Part shown: in pieces, positions 23,001 to 33,779 of the stretch
How the letters are laid out: each line of letters begins with the position of its first letter
Numbering within the stretch: position 1 is the first letter of the stretch
From: Corinectria fuckeliana
Taxonomy: Eukaryota > Ascomycota > Sordariomycetes > Hypocreales > Nectriaceae
Direction of reading: 5' to 3'
Length of the DNA: 64,000 bases
NCBI GenBank assembly: GCA_019137255.1
Contig: WPDH01000223.1
Span: 1-64,000, forward strand
Translations under genes and position numbers: made by a program
The notes under the pieces: generated by a model
Told to the model about the DNA's origin: nothing
Seen by the model: the letters and a program-made list of their open reading frames with translations, nothing else
Databases searched by the model: none

Positions 23001-24443
23001 GCAAAACACGTGGTTGTATGGAACCAGTCGATGTCCTCACCGTGTTGAAGCTGATTGACGAGTTGACGGAGAGGCCAGAGCTGTACGATTTTCGGCTGAT
23101 ATCCGGGGTGGTCCTGGATGAAGAGGGAGTGCCCGAAGCCTTTCTGGGGATCATAGAGGGGGACCTTGATTCGGCTCGGATATCCATCGAAACAGGCGGT
23201 GGAGGAGGTACATCGGAGGATTGATTGGGGGCCTGTGATGGAGGCATAATAGAGAGGCGTTTCATCCGTCGGGTGTCTGTTGGACTTATCGTCCTTGCAC
23301 CGAGGCCAGTCGCGTGCGAAGAGTGATGACTGCCAGGCATTATGGATGCTCTCTTACCGGTTGACGATGGAGTGCTGAGTCGCCCGCCGACACGTGGCGA
23401 TCGGGGCGCGAGTGTTGAGAGGCGGTTGTGCTCCGGGGTGAGGTTATTGCCAAGTCCCAGGTGCGCTTGACTGGGGCGCGGTGGTGGTTGCACCGACTTT
23501 GCCTTGGTCGCTCTTGAGTTGGTCAGGTTCCGGGTGGAATCTAACCAACTGGTGGAGCCTCCGTCTATCGATGTTCTCGTCGAACCTCCAGATGCGGAGT
23601 CTGACATGAGGCTAGGACGTCGCCTCTGGGTATTTCGAGCGCCATATTCTCCATCTGCTATCACGCCTGGACCGATCGATTTGCGAGGCGGTTTCGACGT
23701 CGCGGTGTGGGACACGGTGTGAGACACAGGTGGGTAATGACTTTGGCGACGAGCTCGCGCGGAGGCGGCGCCGCTGGAGGCATCGATGGAAGCCGTAGAA
23801 GAAGGGCCACCAGATGAAAGACTGGGCTGTCTGCTCGACGTGCTAGGCCGTCGTAAAAGAGAGCCGGATCGAGATGGCCGATTGGCAGTCGGAATGGCAG
23901 GGCGAGTGGTGCCGCCATTTTGTGAGGTGGCTCCTTGGGACTTTTCCGGCATATTGCTGTCCTTCAAGCCTTGGGACTCCAGGATGCTTCCTTCGCCGGT
24001 GGGACAAGGGAATTGGGTGAGCTTGAACTCGGTCGAGGCAGATTCGAGGCTGCTCTGTAGATCATCGAAGCTCACAGAGGGCAGGAAGTCGAAGGAGCTG
24101 GTGGGATCGCCTAATTGACTTGTCTCCCCATCCCGACCAAAGGAAAAGAGCGAATGATTATTAGAGGCGGATGCGCTGAGCATTGGAGCGTCGAGGGAGA
24201 GGCCGAGGCCGGGGTTCGATGTAGGGAGAGGTGGTCGAGGGCTGGAGTCGTTGCCCCTGTTATCAAGGCTACGAAGTCAGCTTAGCCATGTGGGTTGATG
24301 GGGACGGATGGGAGATGACGGATGCATCAACCAAGGGCCATCGGTGGGAGGAAGATGACGATGGGAGGACGGGATGCTCACAAGCGAGTCGAAGAGAAGT
24401 TCGCCGGTCGAGGCCCAGCCGGTGCCTTGTGCTCGTGGCTCAT
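20024..24443 (-). CDS. pom1: DYRK-family protein kinase, Pom1-like
   Basis: Predicted 1414-aa Ser/Thr (dual-specificity) kinase. Exons on the minus strand are 24443-24382, 24256-21160 and 21109-20024. Intron 1 (125 nt) has a GTGAGC donor, GCTGAC branch site and AACAG acceptor; intron 2 (50 nt) has GTAAGT...CACAG. Both keep frame, giving an ATG start at 24443. An in-frame ATG at 24183 (residue 46) is the fallback start. Residues 1-950 are Ser/Pro-rich and disordered. The C-terminal kinase domain (~999-1297) shows GKGSFG, the AIK lysine, HCDLKPEN (catalytic Asp ~1125), DFGSS (~1145) and the DYRK activation loop YTYIQSRFYRSPE. The second Tyr of this YxY is the autophosphorylation site in DYRKs. 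A basic Ser/Gly-rich tail follows. In fission yeast, Pom1 forms cortical gradients from the cell ends that couple polarity, septum position and size; that role here is inferred from similarity. Yak1 is a less likely alternative. Confidence 0.88.
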
Positions 24444-25140
24444 AGGGACCGGGTCGAGGGGACGTGGCTGGCAATGCGACCACGAGTGTGGATTCACGGG
24501 GGGTCAGTCGCTAGCACAGACTCAGTCCGGTCAGGGAGCTGAGCGCATTCGAACGGCTACCTCATTCCGGACCGGGAGGACGGGGCAAGAGAGGGGAAAG
24601 GCAGGGCTGGTGGGCGCGGGACAGCCAAGAAAAGCCCGTCTCCTGAGTCGCGCAGATGGTCGGTGAGGTGGGAGGATGGGAAATGGGGGACGGAGATGGT
24701 GGATGAGAGTCGAGCCAGAGTCGTTGTTTTTCGAAAAGAGGGATGCAGCCAGTGAATTGCAGCGGGCACAAAGGCAGGCTAGGAAGGGGCATGGGGTCGG
24801 GGGTACCTACCTCAGCGAGCCTCTCGGGGGAAGGCGGGTGGGTGGGCGCGAGGTCTAGGTACTTGATGCCTAGGTTAGCCCGGGCAAGATCACCCCGTTA
24901 GCGGCACGCCATGAAGGTACTTCTACATGGATGGTCTTGGCCGCTTGGTTTGGGACCTCGCCTCCTGTCAGGAGGAAGGGGCAGCTGGGGACTTATTGGG
25001 GCTCTTGCTGCGAGGTTCTGCATAAAAGGCACGTTTCCGTCTACGGCTTGCCTGGTGCATTCCATTGCACTAAACAACTTGACATCCATAATAATACTCG
25101 GGGACCTACTTATAGCAATCATCCATACGCCTACGTACCA

Positions 25141-25157
25141 ACCTACCTACCTACCTA
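25141..25157. repeat. (ACCT)n microsatellite
   Basis: About four tandem ACCT units, part of the TACCTA motif family found in many intergenic stretches of this window. Confidence 0.7.
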
Positions 25158-25624
25158 CTTAGAAACCAACTGCCGCCCGGCTACCGACTTTGCTCCCGTT
25201 CTCGTACAACAGTCTTGACTTAATTTGAGCTCTCTTTTAATCCAATTTCTGCTACATTCGCATGGGTTTGACGGGAACAAGCAGCACACACCAACGCTTG
25301 GGGTTCTTCTCTCGAGACAGCCTACTATTGACCACGATGGATTATCGCGTCTGCGAGGCGCGTGCCCAGCCTCTGTCTCATCGCGTCCAGCAGATGGTTC
25401 AGTGTATTAGCCACGCCGACGACGGCGGTGGTGGCGGTAGGGGTTGCAATCACGGCAGTGGAGACGGACAAAGTCGATAACGCTTCACTGACAGGTGCCC
25501 AATTCAACGCAACGCAGCTAGTTTCGAGACCAGGATGAGCTTTCTCCTTTGGTGGACGGCACAGAGACATTGATATTTTGACTAGCAGAAAAGGCCCCGT
25601 CGGCTGCTCCAGCCGCCAACCTCC

Positions 25625-25636
25625 GGGGGGGGGGGG
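25625..25636. repeat. Poly-G run
   Basis: Twelve consecutive G residues in intergenic DNA, directly followed by TACC. Similar G or C runs next to TACC/GGTA occur at both edges of the large AT-rich block. Confidence 0.8.
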
Positions 25637-26512
25637 TACCCTGTCCTTCGCAGGGCCCATAGCAAGGAGCTGGTGTTTAGCTTTCGGCCATTGTTTTCGT
25701 CAACTTTACGGATATTCGTCCGCATCGACGAAGCAGCGCGGAAGCTAACCCACTCGTTTCAGCGTTGGTTGCCCGTGTTGCCCGCGGTTGTCATGGCAAA
25801 GGAGTCTATCTTGCTTTGTGGCCACCTGTCGGGTCCAGCACCTCTAGTGTGCAGTTCCATGGAGTCCCCGGACTGTCGTGGAGGCTTCTGCTCTCAGGTG
25901 CGGTTGCTATTCGTCAGAGGTCATGCACGCCGTGCATCGCATCTCTGCAGGAGCCAGATGACCCAATGTTAAAGCTTCTAGCCTCAGGGGGCAGCTTCAC
26001 CGCGTCCGTCGCTCAGGCGCGGTCTCCTGCATATCTGATCCGGCTGTCTGGCGGTGCCGCATCTCCCTTCAATCTCCAAGGAAGGACGGACACAGGGTTC
26101 CGGTGATAAGTGGTTTGTTTACTCGGGATTAGTAAATACGACGATCCTGCTATACGTAGCGCGGTATGTCCAATTTGATCAAGGATGAGCTGTGCCTCTC
26201 CAGTTGGACCAATGCCATACTACATATGCAACTGCCAGGGTTATCAATGTGGTATTGGTCACTATAAATGAGATTAATATGGCGGAGCTAATATTCAAAA
26301 GTGTGTCCGTCGCCCTAAGAGGATGAGATGCTCGCTTTCAAGATGGGATGGAATGTTGCAAGGAGTCATAACTGCAAGTACTAACTACCTAATGCACCCT
26401 AGTTAACAAGACTGCTAGAAGCGCCACCGCAATCTATTCTACCGGCTCAAAGCAGGAGATGAGCCAAGTCTTTCAACTGAAATCCTCAAATGACGTCTCT
26501 CCTCCCACAGAA

Positions 26513-26519
26513 TATAAAA
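26513..26519 (+). promoter_or_regulatory. Candidate TATA box for the peroxin gene
   Basis: TATAAAA lies about 340 bp upstream of the ATG at 26856. A TGACGTCT motif resembling a CRE/bZIP site lies ~20 bp further upstream. The assignment rests on sequence and position only. Confidence 0.35.
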
Positions 26520-26855
26520 ACCCCTAGCATCCAATCATCTATCCGTACCTAGGTATTCTAACTACCCGTCTAGCAACGTTGCTCAAACTGCAAACCGCCG
26601 CGGGCCGCTTTACGCTATTGAAGTTAGAACGGCTGGAGCATGGAAGGTGTGGCTGTGTGGCTGGTGTGGCCGAGGCCGCCGCATGTGGCGTGTGTGATGT
26701 CAGAGCAGCGTGGCAAGTGTCACATGCCACCCAGACACACCACATCTCCAACGTCCGAATACAAACATCCTGCACCTCCCCCTCCGCACTAGATCGTCAC
26801 GCCATGTCTTGAACGCCGCCAACGAGGCCGTCAACGACCATTCCGCGCCCTCCCC

Positions 26856-28401
26856 ATGGACGACTTCACCGCCGAGCTGCTGGCGTCGGGGCAGGACTTC
26901 GACGCCGCCGAGACCCCCGAGCGATTCCGCGACAAACAAGCCGACTCTCATCCGGAGCGCCCGGTGACGCCTCCTCCGGCTACGCCCACCCCGAGGAAAG
27001 GCTTGCGAGGTGGGATCGCTGCCCTCAGAGAGAAGGCGAGCTTGCAGGATCGCCTGGTAGAGAAGTTTGTTGCCTCTGCTTCCCCGCCTTTGCGCCGTGT
27101 ATCCTTCCGTCGAGGTGCTGACCATGTGTGCGAATAGACTCCTCCAGCAAGTCATCCCAGCCGATGATGATACCTCTGCCGGCGGCTCCGTCCCCAGCGA
27201 GGACTGGTCGGCCGCTGGTGTCGAGCGGCCCAACTTCAACATCACGACCATGTCCTACAACTTCCGCCGCTTCAACGCGCGCATCGGCGTCGTCTTCAAG
27301 TTCCAGGCCCGCGTCGAGCGCATCCTCTCCTGGCATCGAGCCTCGCACACCCTCTCCCTTCTCGCCGTCTACAGCTTCGTCTGCCTCGATCCGTACCTCC
27401 TCTGCGTCCTCCCGATGGCCACCCTCCTCCTCGGAGTCTTCATCCCCGCCTTCCTGGCCCGACACCCCGCGCCTCCCAAGGGCACATTGTCTAGCGACCA
27501 AAACGTTGGATACTCCCCACGCGGCCCGCCTCTGGCGCCTGCGGCGACGGTGCGCCCTGTCAAGGAGCTTAGCAAGGACTTCTTTCGAAACATGCGCGAC
27601 CTACAGAACTGCATGGACGACTTCAGCCAGGGACATGACAAGGTCGTTGCGCTGATGGTGCCCGTGACCAACTTTAGCGACGAGCCCTTGAGCTCCGCCC
27701 TCTTCCTGTTCCTCTCAGCCGGTGGTCTGTTTATGACTATTGCCGCGCACCTCCTTCCCTGGAGACTCATCTTCCTCCTGGGCGGCTGGGCGGTTGTCGG
27801 CATCGGCCACCCGACCATGGCGCGCCTCCTCGCCATCACACACAAGGAACGTCTGCAGCCTCAAGAAGCCAAGGCCAAGTCGTGGCTGGACAGCTGGATA
27901 TCGCGCGACGTCATTCTCGACTCGAGCCCGGAGACGCGCGAGGTCGAAATCTTCGAGCTGCAGCGCGTATCCGGCGCTGGGGAGTGGGAGCCGTGGCTCT
28001 TCTCGCCTTCGCCCTACGACCCCCTCTCGCAGCGGCGCATCTCGGGCGACCGGCCCCGCGGCACGCGCTTCTTCGAGGACGTCCTGCCCCCGGAGGCCTG
28101 GGAGTGGAGCGAGAAGAAGTGGGCGCTCGACCTCTGGAGCCGCGAGTGGGTCGAAGAGCGCATCATCACGGGCGTCGAGGTCGAAACGGAGGGCGAGCGC
28201 TGGGTCTACGACATCTACGACGAGCGCCATGACCGCACGGGTGTCGTCGACGCGGCTGCCGACAAGGGGAAGCTCCGAGCTTTCGCCTCGCGCCCGAGCT
28301 GGGAGGAAGGCGAGGACGGCACTGGGAGGAGGGGGGACTGGAGGCGGCGAAGATGGGTACGGCTCGTGAAGCGCCGGGTGGCGGAGCCGTTGACGACCTG
28401 A
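26856..28401 (+). CDS. Pex24/Pex23-family peroxisomal membrane peroxin with DysF domain
   Basis: Predicted 490-aa integral membrane protein. Exon 1 is 26856-27064 and exon 2 is 27138-28401. The 73-nt intron has a GTTTGT donor, a GCTGAC branch site and an AATAG acceptor, and joins the frames at LVEK-LLQQVIP. Two hydrophobic hairpins (residues ~141-178 and ~255-294) are separated by a polar loop. The C-terminal half (~340-440) is a dysferlin-like DysF domain: EIFELQR, EWEPWLFSPSPYDPLS, GTRFFEDVLPPEAWEWSEKKW, then a WVYDI strand. This is the layout of the fungal Pex23/Pex24/Pex30-32 peroxins, which sit in peroxisome or ER membranes at contact sites and control peroxisome number and size. I cannot say which paralogue it is. 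It is divergent from the kinase gene and convergent with GGPP synthase. Confidence 0.82.
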
Positions 28402-28949
28402 ACCTGAAAGGACCTTTCTCAACAAGGTATAATTTGTCCGACTTATGTTTAAACGAGGTCGGGAGTGCTTCTTGGCTTATGCTTGGCGTCTACGGTCGGA
28501 TCGAAACTGTTGGAACGACATGTTGGGAACGAGTCAAAGGGAACAACGAGCAGCTTATTAGGGCATCCAGGAATGCCATGAATGTAAGATAAGTAGGTAT
28601 ACTTGGGGGCATCATGGGGGTCTGCCATATAGCGCGAAAACAACTGCAATCATCCAAAAGTGTTAACGGCTTGCCTCGTTCAGGTTGACATCTCCATCCT
28701 CCCAATTCCCCGACAAGCCCAAGAGAAGCCAAAAAAGTGGTATCAGTTCAAAGATAATGCCCGTAACGGTGGAGTCGAAACATCATCAGTTCCCGGGACG
28801 CCAGCCAGATCATTATATATGCGCTCCGCTCGTGACACGTTAAATCCGATTATGAAAGGAGTAAAAACACGGGGCATTTCCCCAGCCCTAGCCCATCCGT
28901 TGGCAGCTATGCACGCCGTTGCCCAAAGCGTAGCGAGGACGCAGATGGC
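28402..28949. other. Convergent intergenic region
   Basis: 548 bp between the 3' ends of the peroxin (+) and GGPP synthase (-) genes. It presumably holds both 3' untranslated regions. I see no other feature. Confidence 0.5.
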
Positions 28950-30164
28950 TCAGGTAACGACCATCTTGTCCAAGATCTTCTGGATGCCCTTGGTGAGGCC
29001 TTGGCCCTGGTCAATCTCCTCGGCCATCCTGCGGGCGCGCTCGATGAGAACGGTGATGACGGCCCTGGTGTACTCGAAGGTGCCGGTGGATTCCATGTAG
29101 GCGACGGCGTAGCGCTTCACCTGAATGTCGGCCGTCTTTTGCTTCAGGATGCTGACGAGCTGGAGGTTGGAAGGGTCGGAGCGGATGCTGTGGATGACGG
29201 GGAAGGAGAACTTGCCCTCGGTCAGGTCCTCGCACATGCCCTTGTTGTTGCTGTACTCCTTGGAGGACAGGTTCATGTAGTCGTCGCGGATCTGGAAGAT
29301 GAGGCCGACGAGGTTGACGAGGGGCACGCAGTCCATGGGGGAGCTGGACTGGGCCTGCATGAGCTTGATGCCGAGGCGGAAGAGCCCGCCGGTTTTGTTG
29401 CCGACCATCTCGAGGTAGTCCTCCTCGGTGGGACAGGTGAGGGTGTCTCGCCAGAAGAGGTCCATCCCCTGGCCGCGGTGGAGGTTGACAAGCTCCTCGG
29501 CGAACATGGAGATGGCGTCCGTGTTGTTGAGCTTCTGCAGCTCCTGGAGGGCGGCGAAGTAGATGTAGTTGGCCGAGTTGATGGTCTGGGCGACGCCGAA
29601 GATGTTGTGGGCGACGGGGAAGCCGCGGCGCAGCTCGGACGAGTCCTGGACATCGTCGACGAGGAGGGAGGACTCATGGAGCATGCCGACGACGCGGGTG
29701 ATGATCTCGAGGCTGTCCGGGGGGACGTTGAGCCAGGCGTTGAAGGCGCCGATCAGCTGGGCGCGGAAGTCCTTGCCGGGGTGGCTGATGACATAGTCGT
29801 AGGGGCCGCGCACGACCTTTTCCTTCTCGTCCGTCCAGGAGCGCCGGGCCGTGAAGTTGAGGTCCTCGCGGGCGTATCGTTCGGGGTCGGGGGGGTGGTT
29901 GGGAGGCTGCATCATGCCGAGACCCGGGGTGAGGGCGGGCTTCGCAGGGCGCTGCTTGGGGCTGATCCATTCGCCCTCGGGGACGGGGCGCAGGACGGAT
30001 TTGGGCGGCGGGGTGGAGAGGTTGGTGACTCCGGAGCTGGAGGTTCGAGGGGGGATGACGTTGGGGGAGGCCAGCGGGTTGGCGGGCATCTTGTCCGCTT
30101 CCCTGGGCGGTATCGACAACATGTAGGGGATGGGGGAGGATTCGAAGGGCTGGTTGGGAATCAT
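28950..30164 (-). CDS. ggs1: Geranylgeranyl diphosphate synthase
   Basis: Single-exon gene for a 404-aa trans-prenyltransferase that adds isopentenyl diphosphate to allylic diphosphates to make GGPP, the C20 precursor for carotenoids, diterpenoids and protein geranylgeranylation. The ATG at 30164 follows a stop-containing leader. An N-terminal extension of ~110 residues is Pro/Ser-rich. The catalytic core has PGKDFR (~129-134), the first Asp-rich motif DDVQD (170-174, after HESSLLV), FWRDTLTCPTEEDY, GNKTGGLFRL and the second Asp-rich motif DDYMN (294-298, after FQIR). Both Mg-binding motifs are intact, so activity is expected. The two-residue spacing in DDVQD is usual for fungal GGPP synthases (type III). 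It is the orthologue of Neurospora al-3 or yeast BTS1 types. No terpene cyclase, P450 or other prenyltransferase lies nearby, so this is more likely the housekeeping copy than a cluster copy. Confidence 0.92.
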   Translation of the reverse strand: MIPNQPFESSPIPYMLSIPPREADKMPANPLASPNVIPPRTSSSGVTNLSTPPPKSVLRPVPEGEWISPKQRPAKPALTPGLGMMQPPNHPPDPERYAREDLNFTARRSWTDEKEKVVRGPYDYVISHPGKDFRAQLIGAFNAWLNVPPDSLEIITRVVGMLHESSLLVDDVQDSSELRRGFPVAHNIFGVAQTINSANYIYFAALQELQKLNNTDAISMFAEELVNLHRGQGMDLFWRDTLTCPTEEDYLEMVGNKTGGLFRLGIKLMQAQSSSPMDCVPLVNLVGLIFQIRDDYMNLSSKEYSNNKGMCEDLTEGKFSFPVIHSIRSDPSNLQLVSILKQKTADIQVKRYAVAYMESTGTFEYTRAVITVLIERARRMAEEIDQGQGLTKGIQKILDKMVVT

Positions 30165-30221
30165 GGAGCCGTGAGGTTGGAATCGACGTTGAAGGAGGAT
30201 AAGAGGAGCGAGGACGAAGAC

Positions 30222-30246
30222 GGAGGCGGAGGCGGAGGCGGAGGAG
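30222..30246. repeat. (GGAGGC)n repeat in the GGPP synthase leader
   Basis: About four GGAGGC units on the plus strand, i.e. a CCTCCG-rich tract in the transcript 58-82 nt before the ATG at 30164. Confidence 0.7.
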
Positions 30247-30720
30247 AGTTAAGTATAGGAGGAGTAGTATGAGGAAGATTCGGGGCAGGATGGATTAGAG
30301 GAGGTGGGTGGATGATGGAAGCCTGTTCCTGGTGGTGGTGGTCGTCGTCGTCGTCGTGGCGGTGGTTCTGACGAGGCAGCTTTCGCTTTCACAAGCTGGC
30401 TTCGAGGACAAGGTACAAGCTGCTGCACGAGTACGATCCGTGACGCGATGGGATGCTGTCGTTTGGATCAATATGTGGTTTGGTATCTGTTGCAAAAGAG
30501 GTCATTGAGAGCCCAGCGCAAACGAGTCCGAGTCTGCCTAAGGCGCAAGCGAGGAGAGAGACAGAGGCGAAGGCGAAGGCATAACAGCCATTGTCATGTG
30601 CAAGTTCTTGCAGATCGTGTTGAGAGGAGAGCGGGGGGGCTAATACGTAGGCCTAGGCCTAGTTCTGTAGGTACTCAGTAGGACTCCGGCCACGGCCAAA
30701 AACGAGCTACTGATGGAAGA

Positions 30721-30743
30721 TACCCGACAGGAAAGGTCGGGTA
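30721..30743. other. Perfect inverted repeat (8-bp stem, 7-nt loop)
   Basis: TACCCGAC and GTCGGGTA flank a 7-nt A/G loop. It lies ~560 bp upstream of the GGPP synthase ATG. It could be a dimeric regulator site or chance; no transcript evidence is available. Confidence 0.35.
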
Positions 30744-31255
30744 AGTAGCTTCAGGGCTGCTGGCTGGCGCATGCGAGTAAGCGGAGCTAGCGGAGGTGGC
30801 TAGGATTCAACTGTGGGGAGAATGGGGGTGTTTGACACCCAGGCATTGATTGAGACGGGAGGCATTCGGAGAGGGGGGTGTTTGTTTTGGAGGAGAGCGT
30901 GATAGCTCACCTGGATGAAAGATGATGATGGTCAGGGGAGACGGAGAGGATTCGTTTGCTATGGCAAAGTCTTGTTCAGCGGCAGTCCTCTGAGAGCAGG
31001 TGACGATGATGGTGGTGATGATGGAGATTGGGACGGAATTGGGCTGGGCCGGGGCGACGATGGAGATGACGTCTCCGGAGAGATGCATATTATAGGACTC
31101 CAGGATGCAGGATGCAGGCAGCCCGCTGTCTCCGCTGCTGGACATGCCGGGGACGAGACGAGACGAGACGAGGGGAGGGTCTCTCACCTTCGTAGCTTAG
31201 GCTGGAATCAGGGGAAAGCTCGTATCGGAGGTCTGTGATGGCTTCGAACACGCTT

Positions 31256-31279
31256 GGTGTGACGGTGTGACGGTGTGAC
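31256..31279. repeat. Three perfect copies of GGTGTGAC
   Basis: An 8-bp unit repeated three times without interruption in intergenic DNA. Confidence 0.75.
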
Positions 31280-31506
31280 GTGTCGCAGCAATAGTCTGGG
31301 GGTGTTTCAGAAGCACGGCAAGGGCAAGGAGAAGAAGCAAGGAGAAGAAGAGGGTTGTAGAAAGATGGGAGGCAAGCGGTTGTGAAGTAGGTAAGTAGGT
31401 AGGCAGTTGGGAATGGAGGAAATATTTAAATATAAACGACTCCCGTCCGTGTTCATGTACCTACCCTGGTGGGCTTCAACATGTTGAGGCGAGCAGAGCC
31501 CATCCT

Positions 31507-31525
31507 ATCCATCCATCCATCCATC
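31507..31525. repeat. (ATCC)n microsatellite
   Basis: Four perfect ATCC units and a partial fifth. Confidence 0.8.
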
Positions 31526-32219
31526 ATTGGGGGAAACCACACCACCTCAGCCCACTCACTGGCTGTGCTCCCTTTCGGTTCGGTCGATGTTTTGGTGCGC
31601 AGGCATCTACGAATTAGTCTACTACTATCTAAGTACTTACTACTGAGTAAATAGTTAAAATCTTACTGCCACGGCCAAAGTCAAGTCCGGAAGCGCCCTG
31701 GTAGAAGTTCCGAGGCCTTCTACGACGGTACCAACCTACCCTGATTGATTACTTACAACCAGGCAGGCACGCTTTCTTTCACATGCTGTGGCAATGGAGA
31801 GAGCTCGCCCAATCTCCACTGTCAACCCGCCGCAGCACCCGTCAGATCCCACTAAGCCAATCCCACCCGACTGCAGGCCCTCCCCCCCACCGCCAGATCT
31901 CTCAGGCGATTCCAGCAAGTCATGCTTCGACTATTACTTCGTACAGCCCAAATTTCGCCATGACAGCATGCCCGTTGCCTGGACGCCTCTACGAATACGC
32001 ACGGCGCCCCTCCCCCCACCGCTAGAACCCCAGGGCGGCTCCAGGTGTCTAGAAGCATTGAACAGGTGCGCTCTGAGCGTTTGGAATGGATCGACTGACT
32101 GACTGACTGCTGCACCCGACCCATCTCGAAGTCGACTGGCGCTAACGCTGGTTGCCGGGGGAATCGCCAAGCTCACCTTGCGCACGCACTTACAGTACCG
32201 GTAGCACAGCTTCCAACAT

Positions 32220-32350
32220 AATAAAACTTCTATTTCTTTGACTTCTTCTCCAGTCTCTTCTAATCTTTGGGCTCGGCCACTTCATCGCTGCTTGATACCC
32301 GTTTTTTTTTCTTTCTCTTCTTCACTTTCCTTGTATTAACGCTATTCGCT
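32220..32350 (+). promoter_or_regulatory. CT-rich promoter/leader tract of the cdc14 gene
   Basis: A pyrimidine-rich stretch, including a T9-10 run and many TCTTC units, ends about 170 bp before the ATG at 32518. Such tracts commonly mark fungal transcription-start regions. The function is inferred. Confidence 0.35.
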
Positions 32351-32517
32351 CTGCAGCGCTAGTCGGTCTCTTCTGCCGTCCCCGTCCTTGTCCCGATTGC
32401 CGTCGTCCGTCGTCATCGTTGTAAACAACAACCTCAACAAACGACCACACAGCACTACGCCCGCCCGTCAACCTCTCCACATCTCTCTTATAACTCACAC
32501 AAACCCACACCGTCGCA

Positions 32518-33497
32518 ATGGAGTCCCTCCTCTCTCTCGCGTTCGACAACCTCTCCTCCTACGACGGCCCCAAGATCCGCAAGGGCCTGCGCCAGGTCGA
32601 GGGCTTGCTCGCCCAGATCTGCCTCTCCAACACCCGCAGCGATCGCACAAACCGCGGCCGGGACCCCGACAGGGACGACGCCGAGGCCTCTTCGCCCTCG
32701 CGCAGCAAGGACCTCGCGCAGCTGGGTCAGGACCCGGCCTTCCGCGAGTTCTTCAAGCTGCAGGAGGGGTTCGAATGGAACGTCGCAATGCGCTTGATCG
32801 GGACTCTGGACCGGCTCATGGCCAAGGGAGGCGATGGCCAGAACGACCTCTTGATCCTCAGCGCCCTCGATCTCATCCAGGGCGCTATGCTGCTGCACCC
32901 TCCCAGCAAGTCGCTTTTCATCCGCGAACAGAACATGAACGTGCGTATAAGCCTGCCATCTCCTTCGTGCTATCCGCCACGTCTGTATACCATTAACTGG
33001 TCGGCTAACGTTCCTTCTCTCCACAGCTCCTACTTGACCTCCTCGAGCCCTTCAACTGCCCGGCAATCCAGTCCGCGACCCTCCTCACCCTGGTCACCGC
33101 CCTCATCGACACGCCCCGCAACACGCGCACCTTCGAGGACCTCGATGGCCTCCTCACTGTCACCTCTCTCTTCAAGTCACGCTCTACCGCCCGCGAGGTC
33201 AAGCTCAAGCTCGTCGAGTTCCTCTACTTCTACCTCATGCCGGAAATGCCCTCCATCCCCCGCGCCGACCAGCGCGACTCCGTCCCCGGGATGCTTCAAC
33301 GAAGCCCCAGTAAACTCGCCGGTGCATTTACCGCCGAGCCCCGTGACTCCCATCGCAAGCGCTCCAGCTCTGTAGAAGGCGATGTTACCCTCACCACCGA
33401 TGAGAAGCAAAGGCTGCTGAGCCAGCACCTGAGCAGCGTCGAGGATCTTGTCAAGGATCTTCGGAACTGCGCCCCCTTTGGAGGCGTCGTCTGCTGA
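32518..33497 (+). CDS. cdc14: Cdc14, septation initiation network (SIN) component
   Basis: Predicted 297-aa protein. Exon 1 is 32518-32940 and exon 2 is 33027-33497. The 86-nt intron is GTGCGT...GCTAACG...CCACAG, phase 0, joining NMN to LLLDLLEPFNCPAIQ. Landmarks of the fungal Cdc14/SIN family are the N-terminal MESLLSLAFDNLSSYDGPKIRKGLRQ, a helical core with EGFEWNVAMRLIGTLDRL and LDLIQGAMLLHPPSKSLF, and the C-terminal EVKLKLVEFLYFYLMPE. A Ser/Arg-rich tail ends in DLRNCAPFGG. In fission yeast this protein binds the kinase Sid1 at the spindle pole body to trigger septum formation. It is not the budding-yeast phosphatase of the same name, and no phosphatase motif is present. It runs divergent from GGPP synthase and convergent with the Cys-rich membrane protein gene. 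Confidence 0.85.
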
Positions 33498-33779
33498 GTC
33501 TTTTACGTGCTCTGAAGGAGCTTCTTTACTATTTTCGGGTTTCTCGTTTCAGTTCCTCTTCCTCTTCGGACGGCCTGGCCTTGGCGTTTACGGAACTATG
33601 GTGGTCTTTTCCCGTTTCTGTCCTTTTGCGTGGAGTTTTGAGCAGAGTCGGTCGTCACAATCGTTTCTTTTGTACGGATTTCTTCTCGGGGAGAATTTGG
33701 ATGGTCCCTTGGCGTAAGCAGGATATTAGGCGTTAGTAAAATTGATGATCACAAACTAGGTCTATTTCGCTCGTCTCGT

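Larger units (their letters stand above)
24444..26855. other. Divergent intergenic region between the kinase and peroxin genes
   Basis: 2.4 kb between two divergently transcribed genes, with no gene recognised. It contains an ACCT repeat (25141-25157), a G-run (25625-25636) and a TATA-like site near the peroxin gene. Open frames inside it lack ATG starts or protein-like composition. Confidence 0.5.
30165..32517. other. Divergent intergenic region between GGPP synthase and cdc14 genes
   Basis: 2.35 kb with many short repeats and no recognised gene. Repeats include GGAGGC units just upstream of the GGPP synthase ATG, GGT/GTC triplets at 30331-30359, three copies of an 8-mer at 31256-31279, ATCC units at 31507-31525 and a perfect hairpin at 30721-30743. 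TACCTA-type motifs occur near 31385-31405 and 31612-31650. The CT-rich stretch at ~32220-32350 is probably the promoter or leader of the cdc14 gene. Confidence 0.5.

Noticed and set aside
24277..24483. Alternative frame of the kinase first exon (PATSPRPGPYEP...GELLFDSL)
   Set aside because: It has no ATG and cannot be spliced in frame to exon 2 with the available acceptor. The +1 frame has an ATG and fits exactly.
28950..30164. GGPP synthase as the core of a diterpene cluster
   Set aside because: No terpene cyclase, P450, prenyltransferase or cluster regulator within the window; the neighbours are housekeeping genes.
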